Source: Muricea muricata (Eukaryota; Cnidaria; Anthozoa; Malacalcyonacea; Plexauridae). From it: 64,000 nt of DNA. The DNA is taken from assembly GCA_963855995.1 (NCBI GenBank), contig OY979728.1:186001-250000 (forward strand), in the 5' to 3' direction. The notes beneath the pieces were generated by a model. The model did not search any database. It was given only the letters and a program-made list of their open reading frames with translations, and was not told where the DNA came from. This document shows positions 23,628 to 35,031 of this stretch, piece by piece. The stretch's first letter is position 1. Each line of letters begins with the position of its first letter. The translations under genes and the position numbers were made by a program.

Positions 23628-25070
23628 TTAACATTGTCGCTTAAAAAAGAGAGCATAACCATGGTGAAATGGACAGAGTATTGTTATAAAAGATGGCTTT
23701 GGACATTTGGCGCCCTGGCGGAATTGGACGTTGTTGTCGCCAACATTAACATCCAATTGACTGCCTTCGCCTAATATCCACCATCCCTTGCCCGAATTCG
23801 AACTGTTAGGGGAGGGTAGAAGCGGCTTCCAGACCATGAGTGCTAAAACCCTGGAATTCCAGATTCGAATTCGACCATCGATAGTATAGAATCACCGTTT
23901 GTTTATATGTACGTTAGCCTCTGCTGCTTGCAAAGATTGTGGTGCATTAACACCGCGGAAACGTGACGTACCATCGCGTCACGCTTTTTGCAATACCTGA
24001 ATTTAAGAGTCTAGAGGTGCTTAAAAAAATTTTTTTGCATTAATATTATTGTCAATCAACCCCAAAAATAACCCTAACACTAACCCTGACCTTAATTATA
24101 AAGAAAAGAACTCAAAAAAAAAACTTTGACTCAAAAGTATAAAATAGACGTCGCCGGGATTCGAACCCCAAACTGCGGCATGGAAGACATTTACCTTGAC
24201 CACTACGACACAGCACAACAATCACCAAACCGTGTTTGAAAACGGTATTTAACATTGTCGCTTAAAAAGAGAGCATAACCATGGTGAAATTGACCAAGTA
24301 TTGCTATAAAAGATGGCTTTGGACATTTGGCGCCCTGGCGGAATTGGACGTTGTTGTCGATAACATTAACATCCAATTGACTGCCTTCGCCTTGTATCCA
24401 ACATCCCTGGCCCGAATTCGAACTGTTAGGGGAGGGTGGAAGCGGCCCCCAAACCATAAGTGCTAAAACCCTGGAATTCCAGATTCGAATTCGACCATCG
24501 ATAGTATAGAATCACCGTTTGTATATATGTACGTTAGCCTCTGCTGCTTGCAAAGATTGTGGTGCATTAACACCGCGGAAACGTGACGTACCATCGCGTC
24601 ACGCTTTTTGCAATACCTGAATTTAAGAGTCTAGAGGTGCTTAAAAAAATTTTTTTGCATTAATATTATTGTCAATCAACCCCAAAAATAACCCTAACAC
24701 TAACCCTGACCTTAATTATAAAGAAAAAAACTCAAAAAAAAAACTTTGACTCAAAAGTATAAAATAGACGTCGCCGGGATGCGAACCCCAAACTGCGGCA
24801 TGGAAGACATTCACCTCGACCACTACGACACAGCACAACAATCAACAAATCGTGTTTAAAAACGGTATTTAACATTGTCGCTTAAAAAAGAGAGCATAAC
24901 CATGGTGAAATGGACCAAGTATTGTTATAAAAGATGGCTTTGGACATTTGGCACCCTGGCGGAATTGGACGTTGTTGTCGCCAACATTAACACCCAATTG
25001 ACTGCCTTCGCCTAATATCCACCATCCCTGGCCCGAATTCGAACTGTTAGGGGAGGGTAGAAGCGGCCCC
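23628..25070. repeat. Second higher-order repeat, 4-unit offset from 21144-22590
   Basis: The KPLLPSPNSSNSGK-type variant unit, then the TGTCGATAAC unit (24356) and then the GGGATGCGAAC unit (24777) repeat the order found at 21144-22386 at an offset of 2484 bp (4 units). These and the 12-unit block show that the array grew by duplication of multi-unit segments. Confidence 0.8.
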
Positions 25071-28000
25071 AGACCATAAGTGCTAAAACCCTGGAATTCC
25101 AGATTCGAATTCGACCATCGATAGTATAGAATCACCGTTTGTATATATGTACGTTAGCCTCTGCTGCTTGCAAAGATTGTGGTGCATTAACACCGCGGAA
25201 ACGTGACGTACAATCGCGTCACGCTTTTTGCAATACCTGAATTTAAGAGTCTAGAGGTGCTTAAAAAAATTTTTTTGCATTAATATTATTGTCAATCAAC
25301 CCCAAAAATAACCCTAACACTAACCCTGACCTTAATTATAAAGAAAAAAACTCAAAAATAAACTTTGACTCAAAAGTATAAAATAGACGTCGCCGGGATT
25401 CGAACCCCAAACTGCTGCATGGAAGACATTTACCTTGACCACTACGACACAGCACAACAATCAACAAACCGTGTTTAAAAACGGTATTTAACATTGTCGC
25501 TTAAAAAAGAGAGCATAACCATGGTGAAATGGACAGAGTATTGTTATAAAAGATGGCTTTGGACATTTGGCGCCCTGGCGGAATTGGACGTTTTTGTCCC
25601 CAACATTAACATCCAATTGACTGCCTTCGCCTAGTATCCACCATCCCTGGCCCGAATTCGAACTGTTAGGGGAGGGTAGAAGCGGCCCCCAGACCATAAG
25701 TGCTAAAACCCTGGAATTCCAGATTCGAATTCGACCATCGATAGTATAGAATCACCGTTTGTATATATGTACGTTAGCCTCTGCTGCTTGCAAAGATTGT
25801 GGTGCATTAACACCGCGGAAACGTGACGTACCATCGCGTCACGCTTTTTGCAATACCTGAATTTAAGAGTCTAGAGGTGCTTAAAAAAATTTTTTTGCAT
25901 TAATATTATTGTCAATCAACCCCAAAAATAACCCTAACACTAACCCTGACCTTAATTATAAAGAAAAAAACTCAAAAAAAACAACTTTGACTCAAAAGTA
26001 TAAAATAGACGTCGCCGGGATTCGAACCCCAAACTGCGGCATGGAAGACATTTACCTTGACCACTACGACACAGCACAACAATCAACAAACCGTGTTTGA
26101 AAACGGTATTTAACATTGTCGCTTAAAAAAGAGAGCATAACCATGGTGAAATGGACAGAGTATTGTTATAAAAGATGGCTTTGGACATTTGGCGCCCTGG
26201 CGGAATTGGACGTTGTTGTCGCCAACATTAACATCCAATTGACTGCCTTCGCCTAATATCCACCATCCCTGGCCCGAATTCGAACTGTTAGGGGAGGGTG
26301 GAAGCGGCTTCCAGACCATAAGTGCCAAAACCCTGGAATTCCAGATTCGAATTCGACCATCGATAGTATAGAATCACCGTTTGTATATATGTACGTTAGC
26401 CTCTGCTGCTTGCAAAGATTGTGGTGCATTAACACCGCGGAAACGTGACGTACCATCGCGTCACGCTTTTTGCAATACCTGAATTTAAGAGTCTAGAGGT
26501 GCTTAAAAAAATTTTTTTGCATTAATATTATTGTCAATCAACCCCAAAAATAACCCTAACACTAACCCTGACCTTAATTATAAAGAAAAAAACTCAAAAA
26601 AAAAACTTTGACTCAAAAGTATAAAATAGACGTCGCCGGGATTCGAACCCCAAACTGCGGCATGGAAGACATTTACCTTGACCACTACGACACAGAACAA
26701 CAATCACCAAACCGTGTTTGAAAACGGTATTTAACATTGTCGCTTAAAAAGAGAGCATAACCATGGTGAAATTGACCAAGTATTGCTATAAAAGATGGCT
26801 TTGGACATTTGGCGCCCTGGCGGAATTGGACGTTGTTGTCGCCAACATTAACATCCAATTGACTGCCTTCGCCTAGTATCCACCATCCCTGGCCCGAATT
26901 CGAACTGTTAGGGGAGGGTAGAAGCGGCCCCCAGACCATAAGTGCTAAAACCCTGGAATTCCAGATTCGAATTCGACCATTGATAGTATAGAATCACCGT
27001 TTGTATATATGTACGTTAGCCTCTGCTGCTTGCAAAGATTGTGGTGCATTAACACCGCGGAAACGTGACGTACCATCGCGTCACGCTTTTTGCAATACCT
27101 GAATTTAAGAGTCTAGAGGTGCTTAAAAAAATTTTTTTGCATTAATATTATTGTCAATCAACCCCAAAAATAACCCTAACACTAACCCTGAACTTAATTA
27201 TAAAGAAAAAAACAAAAAAAAAAACTTTGACTCAAAAGTATAAAATAGACGTCGCCGGGATTCGAACCCCAAACTGCGGCATGGAAGACATTTACCTTGA
27301 CCACTACGACACAGAACAACAATCACCAAACCGTGTTTGAAAACGGTATTTAACATTGTCGCTTAAAAAGAGAGCATAACCATGGTGAAATTGACCAAGT
27401 ATTGCTATAAAAGATGGCTTTGGACATTTGGCGCCCTGGCGGAATTGGACGTTGTTGTCGCCAACATTAACATCCAATTGACTGCCTTCGCCTAGTATCC
27501 ACCATCCCTGGCCCGAATTCGAACTGTTAGGGGAGGGTAGAAGCGGCCCCCAGACCATAAGTGCTAAAACCCTGGAATTCCAGATTCGAATTCAACCATC
27601 GATAGTATAGAATCACCGTTTGTATATATGTACGTTAGCCTCTGCTGCTTGCAAAGATTGTGGTGCATTAACACCGCGGAAACGTGACGTACCATCGCGT
27701 CACGCTTTTTGCAATACCTGAATTTAAGAGTCTAGAGGTGCTTAAAAAAATTTTTTTGCATTAATATTATTGTCAATCAACCCCAAAAATAACCCTAACA
27801 CTAACCCTGACCTTAATTATAAAGAAAAAAACTCAAAAAAAAAAACTTTGACTCAAAAGTATAAAATAGACGTCGCCGGGATTCGAACCCCAAACTGCGG
27901 CATGGAAGACATTTACCTTGACCACTACGACACAGCACAACAATCAACAAACCGTGTTTGAAAACGGTATTTAACATTGTCGCTTAAAAAAGAGAGCATA

Positions 28001-30489
28001 ACCATGGTGAAATGGACAGAGTATTGTTATAAAAGATGGCTTTGGACATTTGGCGCCCTGGCGGAATTGGACGTTGTTGTCGCCAACATTAACATCCAAT
28101 TGACTGCCTTCGCCTAATATCCACCATCCCTGGCCCGATATCGAACTGTTAGGGGAGGGTAGAAGCGGCCCCCAGACCATAAGTGCTAAAACCCTGGAAT
28201 TCCAGATTCGAATTCGACCATCGATAGTATAGAATCACCGTTTGTATATATGTACGTTAGCCTCTGCTGCTTGCAAAGATTGTGGTGCATTAACACCGCG
28301 GAAACGTGACGTACCATCGCGTCACGCTTTTTGCAATACCTGAATTTAAGAGTCTAGAGGTGCTTAAAAAATTTTTTTGCATTAATATTATTGTCAATCA
28401 ACCCCAAAAATAACCCTAACACTAACCCTGACCTTAATTATAAAGAAAAAAACTCAAAAAAACCAACTTTGACTCAAAAGTATAAAATAGACGTCGCCGG
28501 GATTCGAACCCCAAACTGCGGCATGGAAGACATTTACCTTGACCACTACGACACAGCACAACAATCAACAAACCGTGTTTGAAAACGGTATTTAACATTG
28601 TCGCTTAAAAAAGAGAGCATAACCATGGTGAAATGGACAGAGTATTGTTATAAAAGATGGCTTTGGACATTTGGCGCCCTGGCGGAATTGGACGTTGTTG
28701 TCGCCAACATTAACATCCAATTGACTGCATTCGCCTAATATCCACCATCCCTTGCCCGAATTCGAACTGTTAGGGGAGGGTAGAAGCGGCTTCCAGACCA
28801 TGAGTGCTAAAACCCTGGAATTCCAGATTCGAATTCGACCATCGATAGTATAGAATCACCGTTTGTATATATGTACGTTAGCCTCTGCTGCTTGCAAAGA
28901 TTGTGGTGCATTAACACCGCGGAAACGTGACGTACCATCGCGTCACGCTTTTTGCAATACCTGAATTTAAGAGTCTAGAGGTGCTTAAAAAAATTTTTTT
29001 GCATTAATATTATTGTCAATCAACCCCAAAAATAACCCTAACACTAACCCTGACCTTAATTATAAAGAAAAAAACTCAAAAAAAAAACTTTGACTCAAAA
29101 GTATAAAATAGACGTCGCCGGGATTCGAACCCCAAACTGCGGCATGGAAGACATTTACCTTGACCACTACGACACAGCACAACAATCACCAAACCGTGTT
29201 TGAAAACGGTATTTAACATTGTCGCTTAAAAAGAGAGCATAACCATGGTGAAATTGACCAAGTATTGCTATAAAAGATGGCTTTGGACATTTGGCGCCCT
29301 GGCGGAATTGGACGTTGTTGTCGATAACATTAACATCCAATTGACTGCCTTCGCCTTGTATCCAACATCCCTGGCCCGAATTCGAACTGTTAGGGGAGGG
29401 TGGAAGCGGCCCCCAAACCATAAGTGCTAAAACCCTGGAATTCCAGATTCGAATTCGACCATCGATAGTATAGAATCACCGTTTGTATATATGTACGTTA
29501 GCCTCTGCTGCTTGCAAAGATTGTGGTGCATTAACACCGCGGAAACGTGACGTACCATCGCGTCACGCTTTTTGCAATACCTGAATTTAAGAGTCTAGAG
29601 GTGCTTAAAAAAATTTTTTTGCATTAATATTATTGTCAATCAACCCCAAAAATAACCCTAACACTAACCCTGACCTTAATTATAAAGAAAAAAACTCAAA
29701 AAAAAAAACTTTGACTCAAAAGTATAAAATAGACGTCGCCGGGATGCGAACCCCAAACTGCGGCATGGAAGACATTCACCTCGACCACTACGACACAGCA
29801 CAACAATCAACAAATCGTGTTTAAAAACGGTATTTAACATTGTCGCTTAAAAAAGAGAGCATAACCATGGTGAAATGGACCAAGTATTGTTATAAAAGAT
29901 GGCTTTGGACATTTGGCACCCTGGCGGAATTGGACGTTGTTGTCGCCAACATTAACACCCAATTGACTGCCTTCGCCTTGTATCCACCACCCCTGGCCCG
30001 AATTCGAACTGTTAGGGGAGGGTAGAAGCGGCCCCCAGACCATAAGTGCTAAAACCCTGGAATTCCAGATTCGAATTCGACCATCGATAGTATAGAATCA
30101 CCGTTTGTATATATGTACGTTAGCCTCTGCTGCTTGCAAAGATTGTGGTGCATTAACACCGCGGAAACGTGACGTACCATCGCGTCACGCTTTTTGCAAT
30201 ACCTGAATTTAAGAGTCTAGAGGTGCTTAAAAAAATTTTTTTGCATTAATATTATTGTCAATCAACCCCAAAAATAACCCTAACACTAACCCTGAACTTA
30301 ATTATAAAGAAAAAAACAAAAAAAAAAACTTTGACTCAAAAGTATAAAATAGGCGTCGCCGGGATTCGAACCCCAAACTGCGGCATGGAAGACATTTACC
30401 TTGACCACTACGACACAGCACAACAATCAACAAACCGTGTTTAAAAACGGTATTTAACATTGTCGCTTAAAAAAGAGAGCATAACCAAG

Positions 30490-30689
30490 NNNNNNNNNNN
30501 NNNNNNNNNNNNNNNNNNNNNNNNNNNNNNNNNNNNNNNNNNNNNNNNNNNNNNNNNNNNNNNNNNNNNNNNNNNNNNNNNNNNNNNNNNNNNNNNNNNN
30601 NNNNNNNNNNNNNNNNNNNNNNNNNNNNNNNNNNNNNNNNNNNNNNNNNNNNNNNNNNNNNNNNNNNNNNNNNNNNNNNNNNNNNNNNN
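30490..30689. other. Assembly gap of exactly 200 N
   Basis: The run of N starts inside a satellite unit and ends exactly where the left arm of the large palindrome begins. A round length suggests a placeholder of unknown true size. Array length, the outer end of the palindrome and their adjacency are therefore all unproven. Confidence 0.99.
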
Positions 30690-31221
30690 GTACGTGTGAG
30701 CTTAAACTGTATGTATGCAACTCCAAGAAAAGCGCAACACAAAATGGCGGAATTTAAAGACGTTTCTGGTGTCATTTCCAGTTCCCTAACTTTCGCGGAC
30801 AAATATATTTATATATTTTTCTCAAATTTTTTTGAAGTAAATCTAGATGGATTTTGTGAATAAACAAATTAAAAAAAGTATTGCCCACGTTAGGAAACTA
30901 GAACGGGCGCCCAAGAATGCCCACAATTTCTCCAATCTGGATTATATTTATTGATTGCGCAAATGACTGATAAAAAATAAGAGAGTAATAAAATACCAAA
31001 TGGTTTCCTCTTCAAGATAGTGTCATACATGCGCGCGGCATTTCGGGATATTTGGGAAAACTCGTGTTGAAGTTGAACCTAAGGCAACATGCCAAGTACA
31101 TGGATGACGCTATCCTGCTCAGGAAACTATTTAGTAATTGTCTTACAAAATGATGACAGTGAAACACAAGTCAACGCCACGGCATTTAAATTTCTCGTGT
31201 AGGATTGTTTGATCCTGCACA

Positions 31222-31365
31222 GTAATAGCCAAGTGGTGCAATCGTCAGAGCAAACGCCTATCACATGTGAGGTCGTGGGTTCAATCCTTACTTCAGACTC
31301 GTGACACCCATGTGAGGAGTTAGTCAGTCGTGGGTTTATTCCGGGTATTCCGGTTGCGAATGTTG
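31222..31365 (+). mobile_element. tRNA-derived SINE in the left palindrome arm
   Basis: Box A TAGCCAAGTGG (31228) and box B GGGTTCAATCC (31280) are spaced as in a tRNA. They are followed by a core segment, CGTGGGTTTATTCCGGGTAT and CCGGTT, also found near 44500 (minus strand) and 56527, so these are members of families sharing a central domain. Its mirror copy is at about 38092-38235 on the minus strand of the window. In the two arms the core differs by at least one base. Confidence 0.8.
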
Positions 31366-32605
31366 ACTGGATGGTTAAAATTGTAAAATATCAGTAATCA
31401 CCGGAACACGGGTACTTAACTAAACTGCTGACGATGAGGCGGAACTCATAATGAATTAATGAAAATGTGTTTCACTGTAGTTATCATATAATGTAATTGC
31501 CAAGCTGAATGAATAATTCTCCAGTAACTACGTCATATGAATAACTTACAATTATGAGAGTAGTGGGGGGGGGGGGGGGGGGGGCAGCATAAAGATTGAA
31601 GTAGTGTCAAGGAAGGGGTACTACCCTGACGGGTACTAGGCGAAGAAGTAGAGTAAACAGGAGGAAGAAGATTAAATTGGAGTAAATAAGGGGGATTGGG
31701 GTAAAGAAGGGGAGAAGCAGGATAAAGAAACCAGTGGAAGGGGGTGCTATCCTGGAAGGAGTACCCGGGAAAGAAGAGGGTGAACAGGAGGAAAAGTAGA
31801 TTGGAGTACAGAAAGGGGAAATTAAACGGATCAGGAAATTCAGACTTGCAATTCAAATGAAAGGCAGCTCATTGGTCATGTAAACACTCGTTGAATCATG
31901 GTTCTCGCTTGCCTTTAGCTTGGAATCATCTTTGAATTTGAACTGAAAGTCTGAATTTGCATGTTTCTTGTATAGAGTGCAGTGTATCAGAACAGAAGAG
32001 GTTTTGAAGAAAAAGAAAGAAAGAATAAAAGTAAGTTAAAATTTGTAAAGAATAATGAAGAAACTATTGGTACAGCACTTGATACATGATGATAATCATC
32101 ATTATAAACTCTCTATTAATCCGGAGGGGGGGTATAATAGAGAATTTGCAATGATAGTAAGTATATTGTAATATTTGGGTTTTTACCACTAAATCCTCTT
32201 GAAAGTTCTTTTTGGCTGTGGCTTCTCTCATCACAGTTGTCTGTGCTTGTCTTGCAAAATCTCTGGAATATCTATAACGTGAAGGTCAATATTTAAGATT
32301 AGAAAAATAGAAACCGTAAAATAGAAAGAAATTTAAATCGTGGCGAATACTTTTTACGGTCTTGCTGGCATGACAAAAAGAGAGTATAGATTTATAAGAT
32401 CATGTTGATTTATCCTTTATCTGAACTATATTTAACTTAGATTTTAAAATAGATTTCACCCTGGTAAGCAGACCGAATGGGTTTTCAAACAAGATAACAT
32501 TTAATGACTAAAACGTGCACAGAATAGTTAGAGAATGCTTACATGTCGAATAAAAATCCAATACTTTTAATGTCCAACTACACAATAGCGATTTTCGTTG
32601 CATTT

Positions 32606-32746
32606 CTAGACTGGAGAAGAAGACGACGCCATTTTGATTTTGATTTCTCCCGACAACGGCAGATTTGTCTTCGCAATTTTTTTCCATTTCTTCGTCGTTT
32701 TAGCTCCAATTTGCTCGTTGTGTTTCTTTCGTACCTTCCTCGCCAT
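32606..32746 (-). CDS. Small basic 46-residue ORF, mirrored in both palindrome arms
   Basis: Reading starts MARKVRKKHNEQIGAKTTKK and ends in a Ser-rich MASSSSPV. About one third of residues are Lys/Arg. The sequence upstream contains TGACGTCA-like (GACGTCATTTG) and other CpG-containing words resembling an animal 5' region, so this could be a first coding exon. No donor obviously extends it and no family is recognised. The mirror copy is 36717-36857 on the plus strand. Confidence 0.25.
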   Translation of the reverse strand: MARKVRKKHNEQIGAKTTKKWKKIAKTNLPLSGEIKIKMASSSSPV

Positions 32747-33129
32747 TTCCGTACAATCAATGGACATTTATACTCAAGATTAAGACTGTATTGAGACTTT
32801 CAAAATGTTCGTCAGGAGACATAAAAATCGAAGCTTCTTCTTCGGGTTGCAGAAGCAAATGACGTCAGACGACCTTTGTCCGCCAGCAAATACCCGTATG
32901 TATAACATTCAATGATCTTTTTAGGAAGCTGAAAATCAGTTTTTATTGCGCGAACGAAATGTTTTTGCCATTATTTCTTACTCAGGTCTTTGTTCTACTA
33001 CTTTACGTCCAGTTTAGTTAGGTAACTTGCCAAAAGAAACGCCTGTAAGGGACAATTTTGCATTTTTTTTTTATTTCGATGCTGATGAAGAAGAGAAGAC
33101 TCGTTAGAGCTTTCATTGGCAAATATCTT

Positions 33130-33200
33130 TCCCTCCGTGGCCGAGAGGTAAAGACAACTGTCTTGACTTCGATTTTGGGTGGATCGAGGACCGGTCCAGT
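33130..33200 (+). other. tRNA-like motif resembling Ser/Leu tRNA 5' half
   Basis: CCGTGGCCGAGAGGTAAAGA resembles the D-arm of type II tRNAs (Ser/Leu) and is followed by GGGTGGATCGAGGACCGG where a box B would lie. The T-arm is degenerate. Probably a tRNA-derived repeat; the mirror copy is near 36263-36333. Confidence 0.4.
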
Positions 33201-33489
33201 TCAACTGAGTTTGGTAAGAATTTAATTCTGATCGGTGCTCGATCCACCCAAAACTGAATTCAAAGCTGGGCGTGGAGTGCAGGAAAACACTAGGCAGTAC
33301 CGCGAGGCCAAGGAGGCAAACGTTATTTTCCTAGTGTTGTTAACTAATATTTAAGCAAATTTCATTAACTTGACTGTTGGGGACAGACCTGTAGGGTTGG
33401 TGCATTGAAGACTTCTCGTCGTTATTTCCCTTCGTTCAAGAAGACAAGTTGTCTTCATCGAGAAATAACGACGAAAAGACTTCAAGACA

Positions 33490-33563
33490 CCACTAAACCA
33501 CTACACTTTAAAGCTACAGTGTAGTGGTTTAGCTAGCTAAACCACTACACTGTGCCAATAATA
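33490..33563. repeat. Small inner palindrome in the arm
   Basis: The word AGTGTAGTGGTTTAGCTAGC is followed immediately by its complement, and further copies of AAACCACTACACT flank it, so each arm carries its own nested hairpins. Mirror near 35900-35973. Confidence 0.7.
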
Positions 33564-34456
33564 TATGGCTGACTTCTTCCTAACGCTTACGGTACGACCA
33601 TGGATGCGCAAAGATGCGCAAACACATTAAAGCCTTGAAAGCAAGTGTTTTCTTTTAGGAAAGAATCAAGGACGACAACGCTTACTAAATCAAAGCCGTC
33701 TAGTCATGTTTTAAGTACTTCAGCTATGTTTAACGATCTTTTACCAGATCTTTGCAAGAGGAAAAGTAAAATTTTGCATCATTATTATTAACTTTCCGTC
33801 AGTCGTTTCTTTCTTGATCGAGCATTATATGCCATTGTGTTCAGTGTCCTTGATATAGGAGCCATATACTTATGGCCTTGGGTTTAATTCCCAAACACTG
33901 AATGGCAGTGTTTTGCTCTTCCAATGAGATAACAAGATGGCACTGTAGAACGCGTGGTTTTATATAAGCTACGAGCGTCAAGATATCCTTGATAGGTAAC
34001 TATTGATCCTACAATGGACACTTATGTTCACTGCCAATAGCAACGTTTTCAACTCACAGCTTGTACATAATGGCTTTTATAGGTTGTGTCACAAGGAAAC
34101 TGCAGTTCGGTCGTAAAATCAACTTGTTTTCAAGGTTGCCGGGTTTTAAACATTACTGACACTGTTAATGTTGTAGCTCGGAATTGTAAAACAACGGCGG
34201 CAATGCAGTTTTCTTGTGCCATAACCTGTAAAATGGGTGGTTTTATCATTTATATAAGCTACGACCGCCAAGCTTTATCCTTGATAGGAAACAATTGATC
34301 CCACCAACGACATTTGTATTCTCTACCGATAGGAACGTTTGAGACTTACAGCTTGTACATAACGCATTTTATCGGTGAGTCGTAAAACCAACCTGTTACT
34401 GCTCAGCAAACTACCAGTTCCCTCGATCAACGATAGTCGATGAAGCTTGGCGCTCG

Positions 34457-35031
34457 TAGGTTGTGTAAAACCAAACATTTTACAGGTTATAGCCAGGTTA
34501 GCAGTATCTGCAATGTTTCAAAGCAACCACGAATAGAAACTGACAGCCAACGTTCTGAGTTAAGGTTTGTAGAATATACTACATGATTAGTTACAGCATG
34601 ACCAGGCATATAGTAAATAACGCATTGCCATCTTGTTCCAAAGTTATCTTATTACTTGAAAGAGCTGAAGACTGCCATGCAGTGTTTGGGAATCAAACCC
34701 AAGGCCATAAATACATGACTCCTATATCAAGGACACTGAACACAATGACATATAAAGCTCGATCAAGAAAGAAACGACCGACGGAAAGTCAATAGTATAT
34801 GCAAACTTCGACTTTCCTTCTTGCAAAGGCCTGGTCATAAAAGATCGTTAAACATAGCTGAGCAACTTAAAACATGCCTACACAGTTTTGATTTAATAAG
34901 CGTTATCGTCTTTGACTCTTTCCCGAAAGAAGACATATTCTTTACAGGCTGTACAGTGTTTGCGCATCTATGCTTCATGCCTTCTTGAAAAGACCTCGCC
35001 ATAAAAGATCGTTTAACTTAGCTGAACAACT
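34457..35031. repeat. Palindrome spacer containing an older, diverged copy of arm sequence
   Basis: 34620-34975 aligns, with many substitutions and small indels, to 35516-35870 of the right arm (and inverted to 33590-33950 of the left arm). Shared words include CCTATATCAAGGACACTGAA, GCTCGATCAAGAAAGAAACG and AAAGATCGTTAAACATAGCT. The spacer is thus not unique sequence but a partial third copy, much more diverged than the arms are from each other. Confidence 0.85.

Larger units (their letters stand above)
17198..30489. repeat. 622-bp satellite array, about 22 head-to-tail copies
   Basis: The period is 621-622 bp throughout; for example the block CATGGTGAAATGGACAGAGT or its variants recurs at 17,4xx, 18,0xx, 18,6xx and so on to the N run. 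The first copy is irregular, with an 84-bp internal duplication (17319-17402 repeated from 17403); the last is cut by the gap after AACCAAG. Copies differ by single bases and A-tract length, so homogenisation is strong but incomplete. Each copy contains a tRNA-like module (separate entry), a short telomere-like run CCCTAACACTAACCCTGA, the palindrome ACCGTGTTTGAAAACGGT and paired GAATTCGAA words. Open frames of 60-84 codons recur in every copy, but only because the copies are alike; I see no protein family in them. Confidence 0.97.
30690..34456. repeat. Left arm of an ~8-kb palindrome
   Basis: Bases 30690-34456 are the reverse complement of 35032-38767 with very few differences. Paired positions sum to 69463 over most of the arm, 69457 outside a G/C run (31565-31585 against 37880-37893) and 69488 inside a 25-base insertion near 34231-34258. 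Seen substitutions include GGTATTCCGG/GGTACTCCGG, GGAAACAATTG/GGAAAGAATTG and CTACCAGTTCCC/CTACCATTTCCC. The arm holds a SINE, a second tRNA-like motif, an inner hairpin at 33490-33560 and a small basic ORF. No transposase or other known protein is seen. Confidence 0.95.

Noticed and set aside
17414-30043. Recurring 60-84-codon open frames in every satellite copy (minus MVWGPLLPSPNSS..., plus MSINPKNNPNT...)
   Set aside because: They persist because copies are homogenised; no start context, codon signal or family. Several copies lose them by A-tract indels.
17198-30489. CRISPR-like array
   Set aside because: The unit is 622 bp, copies abut without spacers, and the genome is animal.
30454-30802. 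Open frames running through the N run
   Set aside because: They are artefacts of translating unknown bases.
31533-31856. 107-codon frame (and its mirror 37607-37924) rich in Pro, Leu, Phe
   Set aside because: It is produced by a G/C homopolymer and purine-rich low-complexity sequence; the two arms even differ in length at the homopolymer.
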